This document shows, in pieces, positions 22,881 to 31,799 of a stretch of DNA of 64,000 bases; within the stretch, counting starts at the first letter, position 1; each line of letters begins with the position of its first letter. Under the pieces are notes generated by a model. That model was not told the origin of the DNA. It worked only from the letters and a program-made list of their open reading frames with translations, and made no database searches. This stretch comes from Luteolibacter sp. SL250 (GTDB lineage: Bacteria > Verrucomicrobiota > Verrucomicrobiia > Verrucomicrobiales > Akkermansiaceae). The translations under genes were made by a program, and so were the position numbers. The DNA lies in assembly GCF_026625605.1 (NCBI RefSeq), contig NZ_CP113054.1, positions 2,356,001 through 2,420,000 on the forward strand, read 5' to 3'.

Positions 22881-24293
22881 ATGAGCTTCACCGACTACAA
22901 GGTCGCCGACATCTCCCTCGCCGCCTTCGGCCGCAAGGAAATCGAAATCGCCGAGCACGAAATGCCGGGCCTGATGGCCACCCGCGCCAAGTACGGCCCT
23001 GAGAAGCCGCTGCAAGGCGTGCGCGTCATGGGCTCCCTCCACATGACCATCCAGACCGCCGTCCTCATCGAGACGCTGGTGGAGTTGGGTGCCGACGTGC
23101 GCTGGGTTTCCTGCAACATCTTCTCCACCCAGGACCACGCCGCCGCGGCCATCGCCGCTGCCGAGATCCCGGTCTACGCCTGGAAGGGCGAGACCCTGGA
23201 GGAATACTGGTGGTGCACTTGGGAAGCCCTCCAGTTCCCGGGCGGACTCGGACCGCAGCTCATCGTCGATGACGGTGGCGACGCGACCCTCCTCATCCAC
23301 AAGGGCTACGAGCTGGAGAACGGCTCCGACTGGGTCAACACCCCGTCCGGCTCCCATGAGGAATCCGTCATCAAGGACCTGCTCAAGAAGATCCACGCCG
23401 AGCAACCGGGCATCTTCGCGACGATCGTGAAGGATTGGAAGGGTGTCTCCGAAGAGACCACCACCGGCGTCCACCGCCTCTATCAGATGGCGAAGGCGGG
23501 CACCCTGCTCGTTCCTGCCATCAACGTGAACGACTCCGTCACCAAGTCCAAGTTCGACAACCTCTACGGTTGCCGTGAGTCCCTCGTGGACGGCATCAAG
23601 CGTGCCACCGACGTGATGATCTCCGGCAAGGTCGGCGTGGTCTGCGGCTACGGCGACGTCGGCAAGGGCTGCGCCCAGGCCCTCCGCGGCCAGGGTGCCC
23701 AGGTCGTCGTGACCGAAGTGGACCCGATCTGCGCCCTGCAGGCTGCCATGGAAGGCTTCCGCGTCCTGACCGTCGAGGACACCCTCGGCTGGGGCGACAT
23801 CTACGTCACCACCACCGGCAACTTCGACATCATCCGCCTGGAGCACATGGAGAAGATGAAGGACCAGGCCATCGTCTGTAACATCGGCCACTTCGACAAC
23901 GAGATCCAGATCGACAAGCTCAACGCTGCTCCTGGCGTGGTCCGCAACAACATCAAGCCGCAGGTGGACAAGTACACCTTCCCGACGGGCAACAGCATCT
24001 ACATGCTGGCCGAAGGCCGCTTGGTGAACCTCGGCTGCGCCACCGGCCACCCGAGCTTCGTGATGTCCAACAGCTTCACCAACCAGACGCTCGCCCAGAT
24101 CGACCTCTGGAAGAACAAGGACAGCTACAAGGCCGGCGAGGTGAAGGTGCTTTCCAAGCACCTCGACGAGGAAGTCGCCCGTCTCCACCTGGAGAAGGTC
24201 GGCGCCAAGCTGACCAAGCTGACCCAGGCCCAGGCCGACTACATCAGCGTGCCGGTGGAAGGCCCCTACAAGGCGGACCACTACCGCTATTGA
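22881..24293 (+). CDS. ahcY: Adenosylhomocysteinase
   Basis: A 470-residue enzyme of the bacterial long type. It hydrolyses S-adenosylhomocysteine to adenosine and homocysteine with bound NAD. Visible features are the substrate region [35 protein letters not shown], the Lys/Asp pair in [27 protein letters not shown], and the Rossmann motif [20 protein letters not shown]. The C-terminus ends KADHYRY as expected. It follows metK, and a strong terminator lies 18 bases after its stop codon. Confidence 0.97.
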   Translation: MSFTDYKVADISLAAFGRKEIEIAEHEMPGLMATRAKYGPEKPLQGVRVMGSLHMTIQTAVLIETLVELGADVRWVSCNIFSTQDHAAAAIAAAEIPVYAWKGETLEEYWWCTWEALQFPGGLGPQLIVDDGGDATLLIHKGYELENGSDWVNTPSGSHEESVIKDLLKKIHAEQPGIFATIVKDWKGVSEETTTGVHRLYQMAKAGTLLVPAINVNDSVTKSKFDNLYGCRESLVDGIKRATDVMISGKVGVVCGYGDVGKGCAQALRGQGAQVVVTEVDPICALQAAMEGFRVLTVEDTLGWGDIYVTTTGNFDIIRLEHMEKMKDQAIVCNIGHFDNEIQIDKLNAAPGVVRNNIKPQVDKYTFPTGNSIYMLAEGRLVNLGCATGHPSFVMSNSFTNQTLAQIDLWKNKDSYKAGEVKVLSKHLDEEVARLHLEKVGAKLTKLTQAQADYISVPVEGPYKADHYRY

Positions 24294-24311
24294 GAGCTGT
24301 CATGCTTTGAC

Positions 24312-24346
24312 AAAACCGGCCGGGATGCATGTCCCGGCCGGTTTTT
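24312..24346 (+). terminator. Intrinsic terminator of metK-ahcY
   Basis: Stem aaaaccggccggga / tcccggccggtttt with a 6-base loop and a following T, right after ahcY. Confidence 0.9.
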
Positions 24347-24402
24347 CCGTTGGTGGGGAGGAGGATGAGAGAAGGGCGGCGTCCGGTGGGTAGATAACCG
24401 CG

Positions 24403-25404
24403 ATGAGGATGATGTTTCTGCTAGGTTTGGTCATGGCGGCGGGTTTGCTCACGTGCCCGGCAAAGGTTCCGGTGATCTTCGACACCGACATGGGGCCGGA
24501 CTATGACGACGTGGGCGCGTTGGCGGTTCTGAACCGTCTGGCGGACCTCGGGGAGGCGGAGATCCTCGCCGCCGGAGCATCCAACCACCTGCCGAACGCG
24601 GTGAGGCTCATCGGTCTCATCAACCGTTCTTACAAGCGCGAGGGCATCCCCATCGGCGCGTTGAAGGGAAAGGGACCGGGGATCGATACCTGGCACAAGG
24701 GTGAGAAGTGGACCGAGGTGCTGCCGCAGCGTTACCCGATCGATCTGCCGCTGTCCGCGGAGGCGCCGGATGCGGTGGCGATCTATCGCAAGGCGCTCGC
24801 TGCGGCGGAGGACGGGTCCGTCGTGATGGTCAGCGTCGGATTTTTCCCGAACCTCCGGAACCTGCTGCGTTCACCGGCGGATGCCGCAAGCCCGCTGGAC
24901 GGAAAGGAGCTGGTTAGGAAGAAGGTGAAGCGTCTCGTCTCGATGGCCGGGAAATTTCCCTCCGGAAAGGAGACGAACATCATCGTCGATCCGGAGAGCG
25001 CGCGTGAGGTTTTCGAGGACTGGCCGGTGGAGATCCTGATCGCCGGATATGAGGTGGGCCGCCACGTGAGGACGGGAGACCGGATGATCCGCATGGAGAT
25101 CAAGGGGAACCCGGTCGTGGATGCCTATGCGATGTCCATCCCCCAGGACAAGGAGGAGATGGGAAAGACCAGCCGCTACGAGGTGGGTGGGAGGGCGAGC
25201 TATGACCAGACGGCGGTGCTGGCCGCGGTCCGCCCGGGTGACAGGTATTTTTCCACGGAACGGGGGAACCTGAAGGTGGACCCGGATGGCACCAACCATT
25301 GGGAGGTTTCAGCGGAAGGGCGCCACACCCGTCTGGTGGAGAAGATGCCCGCCGTGGAGCTGGCAGCGGAGATCGAGGATCTGATGATGCCGGTCGTGGA
25401 GTGA
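24403..25404 (+). CDS. Nucleoside hydrolase-like exported protein
   Basis: A 333-residue protein. A signal peptide (MRMMFLLGLVMAAGLLTCPAK) precedes the inosine-uridine nucleoside hydrolase fold. The hallmark N-terminal metal site appears as VIFDTDMGPDYDDVGALAVL (about residues 23-42), matching D-x-D-x-x-x-D-D. These enzymes cleave the N-glycosidic bond of ribonucleosides. The export signal suggests scavenging outside the cytoplasm, or a different glycosidic substrate. The middle of the protein is divergent from classic IunH enzymes. It is convergent with the DUF4405/DUF2271 gene. Confidence 0.82.
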   Translation: MRMMFLLGLVMAAGLLTCPAKVPVIFDTDMGPDYDDVGALAVLNRLADLGEAEILAAGASNHLPNAVRLIGLINRSYKREGIPIGALKGKGPGIDTWHKGEKWTEVLPQRYPIDLPLSAEAPDAVAIYRKALAAAEDGSVVMVSVGFFPNLRNLLRSPADAASPLDGKELVRKKVKRLVSMAGKFPSGKETNIIVDPESAREVFEDWPVEILIAGYEVGRHVRTGDRMIRMEIKGNPVVDAYAMSIPQDKEEMGKTSRYEVGGRASYDQTAVLAAVRPGDRYFSTERGNLKVDPDGTNHWEVSAEGRHTRLVEKMPAVELAAEIEDLMMPVVE

Positions 25405-25410
25405 CGCCGT

Positions 25411-26355
25411 TCAATCCGTGGACTGCGGGGCAGTGCGCTGGAGGGTCAGCAGGACGCTGTCGATGAGATCGAGCGCGGAAGTGAAGGAATCATCGACGTA
25501 ATACAGCCCCCACTTTTCCTTTCCGTCCTTATCGTCTTCCTCACGCTTGGGATAGCCGCGCAGTTCGAGCAGTTGGAAGGTGCGGGGGAGGCTGTTGTCG
25601 ATCTCGACGGAATAGACCAGCGACGCCTGGTCGTCTCCGGGTTGGTTGACCTCCAGCACCAGGCTGTAGGGCGTGGAGTCCTTCGTTGAGTTGGGCAGGA
25701 TGTAGTCGGCGGGATCGAACGATCCGTTCGGAGTGGGGGAGGAGACGGCATCGACCTCGCCCAGCTCCTCCGCCTCGCGCCGGGCCTTTTCCCACCCCGC
25801 ATGTTTGAAGGACCAATAAGGTGTCTCTTCCTTGGAGACGGGAGCGAGCAGCGTCTTGATGTGATAGCCGCCCTGGTTTTCCAGCCAGATGGCCACTTGC
25901 GGCGGGCTGTCCGCCTTGTAGGTGGGACCCGGTTTCACATTGAGCCGCATCTTGTAGGCGGGTGACGGGCTGTAGTCGAAGGCCATCCCTTCGGCGTCCA
26001 TTTCGAACCGCTCCATGGCGGGACCGAGGTTCCCGCTCAGGCCCAGCACCGCCCTGACGGGGGCCGGCTGCCACCAGAAAAGAACGGTGAGGATGGAGGT
26101 GACGGCGAGGGTTCCCCACAGGGCCTTGCTCCGCAGGTAACTGCCGAGCGGGCGGCTGTTGTTCGCGATGTGGAGGACGATCAGACCGATGAAGACGAAG
26201 CCCATCAGCGAATGCAGGCCGATGATGCCGATGGAGAACGGCTGGATGAAGGCGACGATCCCCGTCACCGCGAGGACCAGGAAGGTCAGTGCGGTGAGCA
26301 GGGATACCGTCCGGCGCGGGAGCGTGCCGAGCTTCGGTTGCTGCCTCTTAGACAT
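25411..26355 (-). CDS. DUF4405-like membrane / DUF2271 protein
   Basis: 314 residues from the ATG at 26355. Residues 15-105 hold three hydrophobic segments with His residues (GLHSLMG, VLHIANN), resembling DUF4405 or cytochrome-b-like electron carriers. The C-terminal periplasmic part resembles DUF2271 (AIWLENQGGYHIKTLLAP, then WSFKHAGWEKARREA and YSLVLEVNQPGDD). Its start overlaps the end of the FAD oxidoreductase gene by 8 bases, which implies translational coupling. Both domain types are known neighbours of ApbE flavin transferases, and an ApbE gene is two genes upstream. A role in electron transfer across the membrane is inferred. Confidence 0.7.
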   Translation of the reverse strand: MSKRQQPKLGTLPRRTVSLLTALTFLVLAVTGIVAFIQPFSIGIIGLHSLMGFVFIGLIVLHIANNSRPLGSYLRSKALWGTLAVTSILTVLFWWQPAPVRAVLGLSGNLGPAMERFEMDAEGMAFDYSPSPAYKMRLNVKPGPTYKADSPPQVAIWLENQGGYHIKTLLAPVSKEETPYWSFKHAGWEKARREAEELGEVDAVSSPTPNGSFDPADYILPNSTKDSTPYSLVLEVNQPGDDQASLVYSVEIDNSLPRTFQLLELRGYPKREEDDKDGKEKWGLYYVDDSFTSALDLIDSVLLTLQRTAPQSTD

Positions 26356-27607
26356 CCCCCGGGATAATGGCGCCGTGGGTGCGGAGCAAGTCGTGGATCT
26401 CCTTGAGCGGAACCTCCATCGGAGTGGTCCCCTTTTTCGCGGCCAGCGCGGCGGTGGCACCGGCGGCCTGCGCCATGCCCATGCAGGAAGCCTGCACCCG
26501 CAGACCGGAGTTCGCGAGGCGGTCGCTGCTCACGCAACGTCCGGCGACCATGATGTTGCGGCTGCCCTTGGGAATCAGGGCGCGCAGCGGGACGGTGGGC
26601 ACCGTGCCAGGCTTCAGTGGTTCCGGCTTCACGCCGTTCTTGGTGTGCAGATCGACCGGATAGAAGGCGTTGCTGACGGCGTCGTCGAACTTCCTGCCGG
26701 AGCGGTAGTCATTCACGGTGATGACTGTTTCGCCCTCGATGCGGTAGCTTTCGCGGAAGCCGGTCTCGGACTGCATGTGCATCAGCCGCTTGCCGGTATC
26801 CTTCCGCACCTTGGCGAGGATGGACTTGCGTCCGGTGAGGTTCGCTTCCGTCACGGTGCGGGAGTTGGTGGAGTCCGCGCCGTGGACGTAGAGCTGGTGG
26901 GTCTGCTTCCGGCCCGGCTCATTGGGTGCGCCCAGCATGAACAGATAGGATCCCGGCTGGCGCTCCTCCTCGCGCTGGCGGGGAAATCCGGCCAGTCCCA
27001 CCACCTCGGCTCCGCCGGTGCAGTCCACGATCTGTTTGCACGTCACTTTCCGCCGGGTGCCGAATCCCGCACAGGCCACCTCCCAGCCACCGTCCGTCTT
27101 GGTCACCGTCTGTGGGGATTCGTAGTAGGCGATCTTCACGCCCGCCTGTTCGCACTTCTCCTCCGCGAGGATGGCGTAGAGGAACTGGTTGATCTGGATC
27201 TGGTTCTGCCAGTGGCGCTGCGGCACCTTGGCGAAATCCGGGAAGGTGCCCTGGTCGAGTTCCACGCTTTCCTTCACCAGTTCCCAGCCGATACCCGCGA
27301 TGATCTGCTTGCCCCAGGCATCGAACAGTCCGGGAAAGGCGACGCCGCCGGTGGTCATGGTCCCGCCTAGCTGGCTGTGACGCTCCACCAGCAGGACGCT
27401 GGCACCCGCGCGTGCTGCCTGGATGGCGGCGATGACTCCGCCCGTGCCGCCGCCGACGACCAGCACGTCGACATCATCGGTCACATCGGCCGCGGCGGCA
27501 TTGGCGACCTCCGCGGCGCGGACCTCGGTGGTGGAGGCGATGGCGAAACCAAGGCCGGTGGCGCCAAGAAGGGTGTTCTGGATGAACGCTCTGCGATTGT
27601 TTTTCAT
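26348..27607 (-). CDS. Tat-exported FAD-dependent oxidoreductase
   Basis: 419 residues from the ATG at 27607. The N-terminus KNNRRAFIQNTLLGATGLGFAIA is a Tat-type signal. A dinucleotide-binding fold follows (VDVLVVGGGTGGVIAAIQAARAGASVLLVERHSQLGGTMTTGG), typical of the FAD_oxidored group. Near the C-terminus lies the second FAD motif (GSRNIMVAGRCVSSDRLANSGLRVQASCMGMAQAAG). The substrate is unknown. It lies between apbE and the DUF4405/DUF2271 gene in a tight minus-strand operon and probably passes electrons to or from the membrane partner. Confidence 0.85.
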   Translation of the reverse strand: MKNNRRAFIQNTLLGATGLGFAIASTTEVRAAEVANAAAADVTDDVDVLVVGGGTGGVIAAIQAARAGASVLLVERHSQLGGTMTTGGVAFPGLFDAWGKQIIAGIGWELVKESVELDQGTFPDFAKVPQRHWQNQIQINQFLYAILAEEKCEQAGVKIAYYESPQTVTKTDGGWEVACAGFGTRRKVTCKQIVDCTGGAEVVGLAGFPRQREEERQPGSYLFMLGAPNEPGRKQTHQLYVHGADSTNSRTVTEANLTGRKSILAKVRKDTGKRLMHMQSETGFRESYRIEGETVITVNDYRSGRKFDDAVSNAFYPVDLHTKNGVKPEPLKPGTVPTVPLRALIPKGSRNIMVAGRCVSSDRLANSGLRVQASCMGMAQAAGATAALAAKKGTTPMEVPLKEIHDLLRTHGAIIPGDV

Positions 27608-27615
27608 AAATGGGT

Positions 27616-28599
27616 TCAATGGGTGGATGGGATGTTTCCGGGAATACGGACGAGGCTTTCCTGAGGTGTCATCACTTTCAGTTCACGGAGTCCGGGGAAA
27701 TGCCGCAGCTGTTCGGATGAATCCGGGCCGAGCACGCAGGCCGCGGTGGAAAGGGCATCGCTGAGCTTCGCCTCGTCCGCGATCACCATGGCGGCGACGC
27801 GCTGCTTCAGGCCCAGGCCGGTAGGGGGAGACAGGATGTGGGAATAACGGATGCCGTCGATCTCCACCGATTGGTAAAGATCTCCGGAGGTGGAGACGGC
27901 GGCGTTGGAAAGGACGACGATGTCATCGGGACGCGCGGGGTCGAAGGTCTGCACGGCCACCCGCCAGCCGTCGCGCTCAGGCGGCGCGTCACCCAGCCGG
28001 ATTTCCCCTCCTGCGGCGATCATCGCCCTGCGGATGCCGTGTTCCGCCAGGGACTCCAGCATCAGGTCGGCGGCGTAGCCCTTGGCCACCGCGCCGAGGT
28101 CGAAAGCCATGTTCTCCCGGTGCAGGGTGATGGTCTGCGATTCCGGATCGAGCGTGAAGTTCCGCCATCCCGTGCGCTCGCGGGCGGATCGGAGCTTTTC
28201 CGCATCCGGCAGGCGGCGCTGGTCCCGTGTCTCCCTCCAGAGCCGGGTGAGGGGCCCCAGCGTCGGGTCGAAGGCTCCGCCAGTCGCCTCGGCCATGCGG
28301 CGGGAATGCTCGAGCAACCCGTAGAGCAACGGAGAGAGTGGGATGGGTTTGGCGACGGGCATTGAGGAAAGCATCGAAAGCTCGCTTTCCGGCAGGTAGT
28401 CGGAAGCGGTGGCGTTGAGTTCCTCCGCGACCCGGAAAGCGGCGTTGGCCACCTTGGTCGCTGTCTCCCTGTCGTCCGCATGACAGACCACCATGAAGCG
28501 GGTGCCCATGAGCGGCCGCTCGAAACGGAACTTCTCCGCGGAGGCCGGCAAGGCGGCAAGCAGCGGGGGCAGCACCAGCAACAGGAAGCGGAAGGACAT
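27616..28599 (-). CDS. apbE: FAD:protein FMN transferase (ApbE family)
   Basis: A 327-residue protein with an N-terminal signal peptide (residues 1-21). ApbE motifs are present: RPLMGTRFMVVCHAD, GGAFDPTLGPLTRLWRE, FDLGAVAKGYAADLMLESL, MIAAGGEIRLG, SNAAVSTSGDLYQ and YSHILSPPTG. ApbE enzymes attach FMN covalently to Thr/Ser of extracytoplasmic redox proteins. Downstream genes on the same strand encode a FAD oxidoreductase and a membrane DUF4405/DUF2271 protein. I do not see a canonical flavinylation motif in either, so the acceptor is unknown. Confidence 0.92.
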   Translation of the reverse strand: MSFRFLLLVLPPLLAALPASAEKFRFERPLMGTRFMVVCHADDRETATKVANAAFRVAEELNATASDYLPESELSMLSSMPVAKPIPLSPLLYGLLEHSRRMAEATGGAFDPTLGPLTRLWRETRDQRRLPDAEKLRSARERTGWRNFTLDPESQTITLHRENMAFDLGAVAKGYAADLMLESLAEHGIRRAMIAAGGEIRLGDAPPERDGWRVAVQTFDPARPDDIVVLSNAAVSTSGDLYQSVEIDGIRYSHILSPPTGLGLKQRVAAMVIADEAKLSDALSTAACVLGPDSSEQLRHFPGLRELKVMTPQESLVRIPGNIPSTH

Positions 28600-28658
28600 G
28601 GGGTTTCGCTCAGATTATCCGGGTGGACGGGAAAGACAGGATTTTTCTCCGGGGAATT

Positions 28659-29453
28659 TCACCCCTGGCGGGCGCGGCGGAACAGCAGCAGGCCGCCAAT
28701 GGAGGACAGCAGGGTGAGTCCCGGCTCCGGGATGGCGGTGACGGAGAAGCTTTCCATGCCGACCTCGATCCGCTGGTAGTTGGTAAGCATGATGTGGTCG
28801 ATGCTCGCTGTTGATGGAATGGTCCCGGTGCGGGAAAGGATCTGGCCGCTGTCACTGGTGCCGATCAGCGCCAGGGTCCACGCGTTGGTCACCGTGGTAT
28901 CCAGGATGATGGAGAGGTTCCACGTGCCGGGGGTGGTGTGGTTGAGGTGGCTGGCTCCGCCGGTCCCCGCACCCGTCCAGGTAAGGAAGTTGTATTTGTT
29001 TCCCGAGTCATTGAAGTCGCTCGTGCGCAGACCGATGGTGCCGTAGGTGGTGTGGTTGGCGGTAGCCTGGAAGTCAGCGCCGAGGCTTGGGGAGCCAGTC
29101 CCGCCAAAGTCGAGCAGGCTCATGGTGAAGCGTGCGGTGTTCGAGGTCATGGCGGTTGCCGTGACATCGAGGGAGATCGTGTAGATGAAACCGTTGACGG
29201 GAGAAAATGGCACGTAGGCAGCGGCTGAGGTGGCGGCGTTCGTGGTGGAGCCGTCAGCGAGGAAGCGGGTGTCGCTGGCGAGCCAGGTGGTTCCCGCGGA
29301 CCCTCCGTGCAGGCCACTGGCGGTGTCGAGGGAAACACCATTCAGTGTGTTCGCCGAACTTCCACCGAAGCTGTGCTGGTAAATCACGGCTGCGGAGGCG
29401 GTCGGAAGGGCGAGGAATGCGCAGAGGGACAGGGTGGGCAGTAGGGATTTCAT
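28659..29453 (-). CDS. PEP-CTERM sorting-domain protein
   Basis: A 264-residue protein. It has an N-terminal signal peptide (MKSLLPTLSLCAFLALPTASA) and a Ser/Thr/Gly-rich body of beta-strand character. It ends in a PEP-CTERM tail: I-P-E-P-G, a hydrophobic stretch LTLLSSIGGLLLF, then the basic cluster RRARQG. Such proteins are recognised by exosortase and moved to the cell surface. No exosortase gene is in the window. It is divergent from the ECF sigma factor gene, which may control it. The body has no recognised enzymatic motif. Confidence 0.88.
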   Translation of the reverse strand: MKSLLPTLSLCAFLALPTASAAVIYQHSFGGSSANTLNGVSLDTASGLHGGSAGTTWLASDTRFLADGSTTNAATSAAAYVPFSPVNGFIYTISLDVTATAMTSNTARFTMSLLDFGGTGSPSLGADFQATANHTTYGTIGLRTSDFNDSGNKYNFLTWTGAGTGGASHLNHTTPGTWNLSIILDTTVTNAWTLALIGTSDSGQILSRTGTIPSTASIDHIMLTNYQRIEVGMESFSVTAIPEPGLTLLSSIGGLLLFRRARQG

Positions 29454-29550
29454 GGGGCTTTTCGGGAGTGTCGGCGGAAGGGGCCTTCAACGGGGTACTG
29501 TCGCGGGTGGAAATTTCAGCACATGAAAGTTGGGGGATGGGGCGGATTTC

Positions 29551-29580
29551 CTGAATTTCCTCGGGAGAAAAAATTTCCGG
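29551..29580. promoter_or_regulatory. Motif shared with the exoprotein promoter region
   Basis: ctgaatttcctcg followed two bases later by agaaa. The same 18 of 20 positions occur at 44090-44109. It lies 90 bases before the sigma-factor ATG and 98 bases before the PEP-CTERM gene start. The flanks include ggaaatt / aatttcc symmetry. Confidence 0.35.
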
Positions 29581-29640
29581 TGCTGAACATCGGGGGTGGA
29601 AACAGTACACTCATGGAGGTGATACTTTCCGAAGCAACCG

Positions 29641-30222
29641 ATGGAACCGAATGACGAGCCCCAGTTGATCCGCGCCGCGCAGAAGCGGGACCTGGGTGCG
29701 TTCGCGATCCTGGTGCAGCGGCATCACGCGGATGTGCGGGCCTGCCTCGCCGTGAGGCTACGGAACTCCCATGATGCGGAGGATCTGGCGCAGGAGGTCT
29801 TCATGACCGCATTCCGGCGGATCGGGGATTGTGACCCGGACCGTCCGATCAAGCCATGGTTCCGCGGCATTGCCATGAAACTGCTGGCGAATTTCCGGCG
29901 GAAAAACCGGCCGGAGCTGGTCGGCTCCCATGAAGAGCTGCAGGCGTTGCTGGATGCCGGGCTGGAAGCGAGATTCGGCAACGATGACCGGGACGGACCT
30001 GCCTTGGAGGCGTTGGTGCGGTGCTTGGAGCGGCTGGAGAATCCCGCCCGGAACCTGCTGCGGGCCCGCTATGAGGAAGGGGAGTCTCTGGAGGAACTGT
30101 CCGGCAGGCTGGGGAGGAAACCATCGGCGGTTTCCATGCAGTTGCACCGTCTGCGCATGGTTCTGGGGGACTGTGTGAGGGGTAAACTCGGAGTTTTGGA
30201 CCATCCATCGGAATCGGTATGA
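29641..30222 (+). CDS. ECF-type RNA polymerase sigma factor
   Basis: A 193-residue sigma-70 family protein. Region 2 spans about residues 8-80, with the core-binding SHDAEDLAQEVFMTAFRRI and the following KPWFRGIAMKLLANFRRK. Region 4 lies in residues 125-180 (CLERLENPARNLLRARYEEGESLEELSGRLGRKPSAVSMQLHRLR). Its stop overlaps the start of the FecR-LamG gene by four bases (ATGA), so the two are translationally coupled. The partner protein is therefore the likely anti-sigma factor or signal transducer. The divergent PEP-CTERM gene is a plausible target. Confidence 0.92.
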   Translation: MEPNDEPQLIRAAQKRDLGAFAILVQRHHADVRACLAVRLRNSHDAEDLAQEVFMTAFRRIGDCDPDRPIKPWFRGIAMKLLANFRRKNRPELVGSHEELQALLDAGLEARFGNDDRDGPALEALVRCLERLENPARNLLRARYEEGESLEELSGRLGRKPSAVSMQLHRLRMVLGDCVRGKLGVLDHPSESV

Positions 30223-31793
30223 GTACGGACTGGAATCATCTGGTGGCGGGATTGCTGGAAGGAACGCTCACCGCGAAGGAGCGGGAGGCGCTGCTGGCGA
30301 TGTGCCAGGAGTCGGAAGAGGTCCTGGAGGCGACGGTGAACATGGTGGGGATGGACCGCCTGCTGGCCCCGGCGATGACGGACCCGACGGGGGAGCTGAC
30401 AGCGCGGGAGGTTATGATGCGGCTGGGTGCCGGGAAAGGGATGGGCGACAACGGTTGGCGGGTGATCGACCGGGTGGGGCAGGTGCTGGGCAGGGAGCAG
30501 CGCGGCCGGTGGCTGGCTTGGGCGGCCATGATCCTGCTGTCCCTTGTCGGGGCGTGGTGGGGGAAAGGCTTGCTGGAACCGGTGGCGATGCTCGCGCGTT
30601 CCGAGTCCCTGGTATGGGAGAAAGGAAGCGGCATCCATGAAGGGCGGGTCAAACGTGGAGATCGTCTGAGGGCGTTGGCGGGTCTGCTGGAACTGCGCCT
30701 GAGCAACGGTGCGAAGGTGATCCTGGAAGGCCCGTTCGACGTGGAGATGAAAGGGCGGATGGACATGAAGCTCAACGTCGGCAGGCTGGCGGTGAAATGC
30801 CCGCCTTCCGCACGCGGTTTCACCGTCGAAACCCACGAGGGAAAGGTCGTGGACCTGGGGACGGAGTTCGGGATGCGGGCGTCCGGCGACGGCACCACGG
30901 AGGTGCATGTCCTGACGGGAATGGTCACGATGAACCCGGCGAACCGCGGCAAGATCTCCCTGTTCGAGGGGGACGCGCTGAGGGTGGAAAGAGGCAGTAC
31001 CAGCCTGGGGAGCGCGGATGCGAGTGCTTTCATCACAAGGATTCCGGCCCAGTCGGAACGGGAGGGCGGTTACGTCCACTGGAGCTTCGACGAAGGCGCG
31101 GGTGAAGCCGGGGCGGACTCTGGCCGCTATCTGGCGATGGGGAGCGACGCGGCGATGAAGCTGCGGAGCGATGTTTCCAATGCCTTCGGCTTTGGAATCG
31201 GCACACCGCCGGCGTGGATCGATGGAGTGAAGGGAAAAGCGCTGTCCTTCGATGGCGTGGGATCTTTCGCGGAATCCGGCTATCCCGGGATCGAAGGGGC
31301 GCTGCCCCGCACGGTGGCGATGTGGATCCGGCTGCCGGAGGGGGATCTTTCGGCCGGACAGGGGATCCTTTCGTGGGGCAGTGCGACGGAATACGGGGTG
31401 TGGCAGATCGCCGTGGATTGGTCGAAGCATGGAACGAAGGGCAAGCTGCGGATCGGGACCTACGGCGGCAGGGTGGTCGGAACCACGGATCTGTGTGACG
31501 GAAAATGGCATCACATCGCGGTGGTGCTGGGACCGGGGAGCAGGCCGGAAGTTCCGGGAAACGTCCTTTTTTACGTGGATGGGAATCTGGAACCCATTTC
31601 ACAACGCGAGGACTTCCGGGTGGAAACCAACGTGCGGAACGCGGAGAGCGGCGTCATTCTGGGCAGGCATAGTGTTCCCGTGCCGGGACTGAGGAATTTC
31701 TACCATGGAGCGATGGACGAGGTGTTCATCTTCGACCGGGCGCTGGTGCAGAAGGAAATCCAGCACCTGATGAAGCATCACGAGGCTCCGTAG
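30219..31793 (+). CDS. FecR-domain / LamG-domain membrane protein, putative anti-sigma regulator
   Basis: A 524-residue protein. Residues 1-95 are cytoplasmic and helical (MSTDWNHLVAGLLEGTLTAKEREALLAMCQ...), a region that could bind the sigma factor. A membrane segment lies at about 98-118 (WLAWAAMILLSLVGAWWG). Residues 125-260 form a FecR domain (LRLSNGAKVILEGPFDVEM, the AVKCP stretch, FTVETHEGKVVDLGTEFGMR, EVHVLTGMV). A LamG/concanavalin-like domain fills 285-520. Pairs of an ECF sigma factor with a FecR-LamG protein are common in Verrucomicrobiota and Planctomycetota. The ligand sensed is unknown. Confidence 0.88.
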   Translation: MSTDWNHLVAGLLEGTLTAKEREALLAMCQESEEVLEATVNMVGMDRLLAPAMTDPTGELTAREVMMRLGAGKGMGDNGWRVIDRVGQVLGREQRGRWLAWAAMILLSLVGAWWGKGLLEPVAMLARSESLVWEKGSGIHEGRVKRGDRLRALAGLLELRLSNGAKVILEGPFDVEMKGRMDMKLNVGRLAVKCPPSARGFTVETHEGKVVDLGTEFGMRASGDGTTEVHVLTGMVTMNPANRGKISLFEGDALRVERGSTSLGSADASAFITRIPAQSEREGGYVHWSFDEGAGEAGADSGRYLAMGSDAAMKLRSDVSNAFGFGIGTPPAWIDGVKGKALSFDGVGSFAESGYPGIEGALPRTVAMWIRLPEGDLSAGQGILSWGSATEYGVWQIAVDWSKHGTKGKLRIGTYGGRVVGTTDLCDGKWHHIAVVLGPGSRPEVPGNVLFYVDGNLEPISQREDFRVETNVRNAESGVILGRHSVPVPGLRNFYHGAMDEVFIFDRALVQKEIQHLMKHHEAP

Positions 31794-31799
31794 CGGGCA

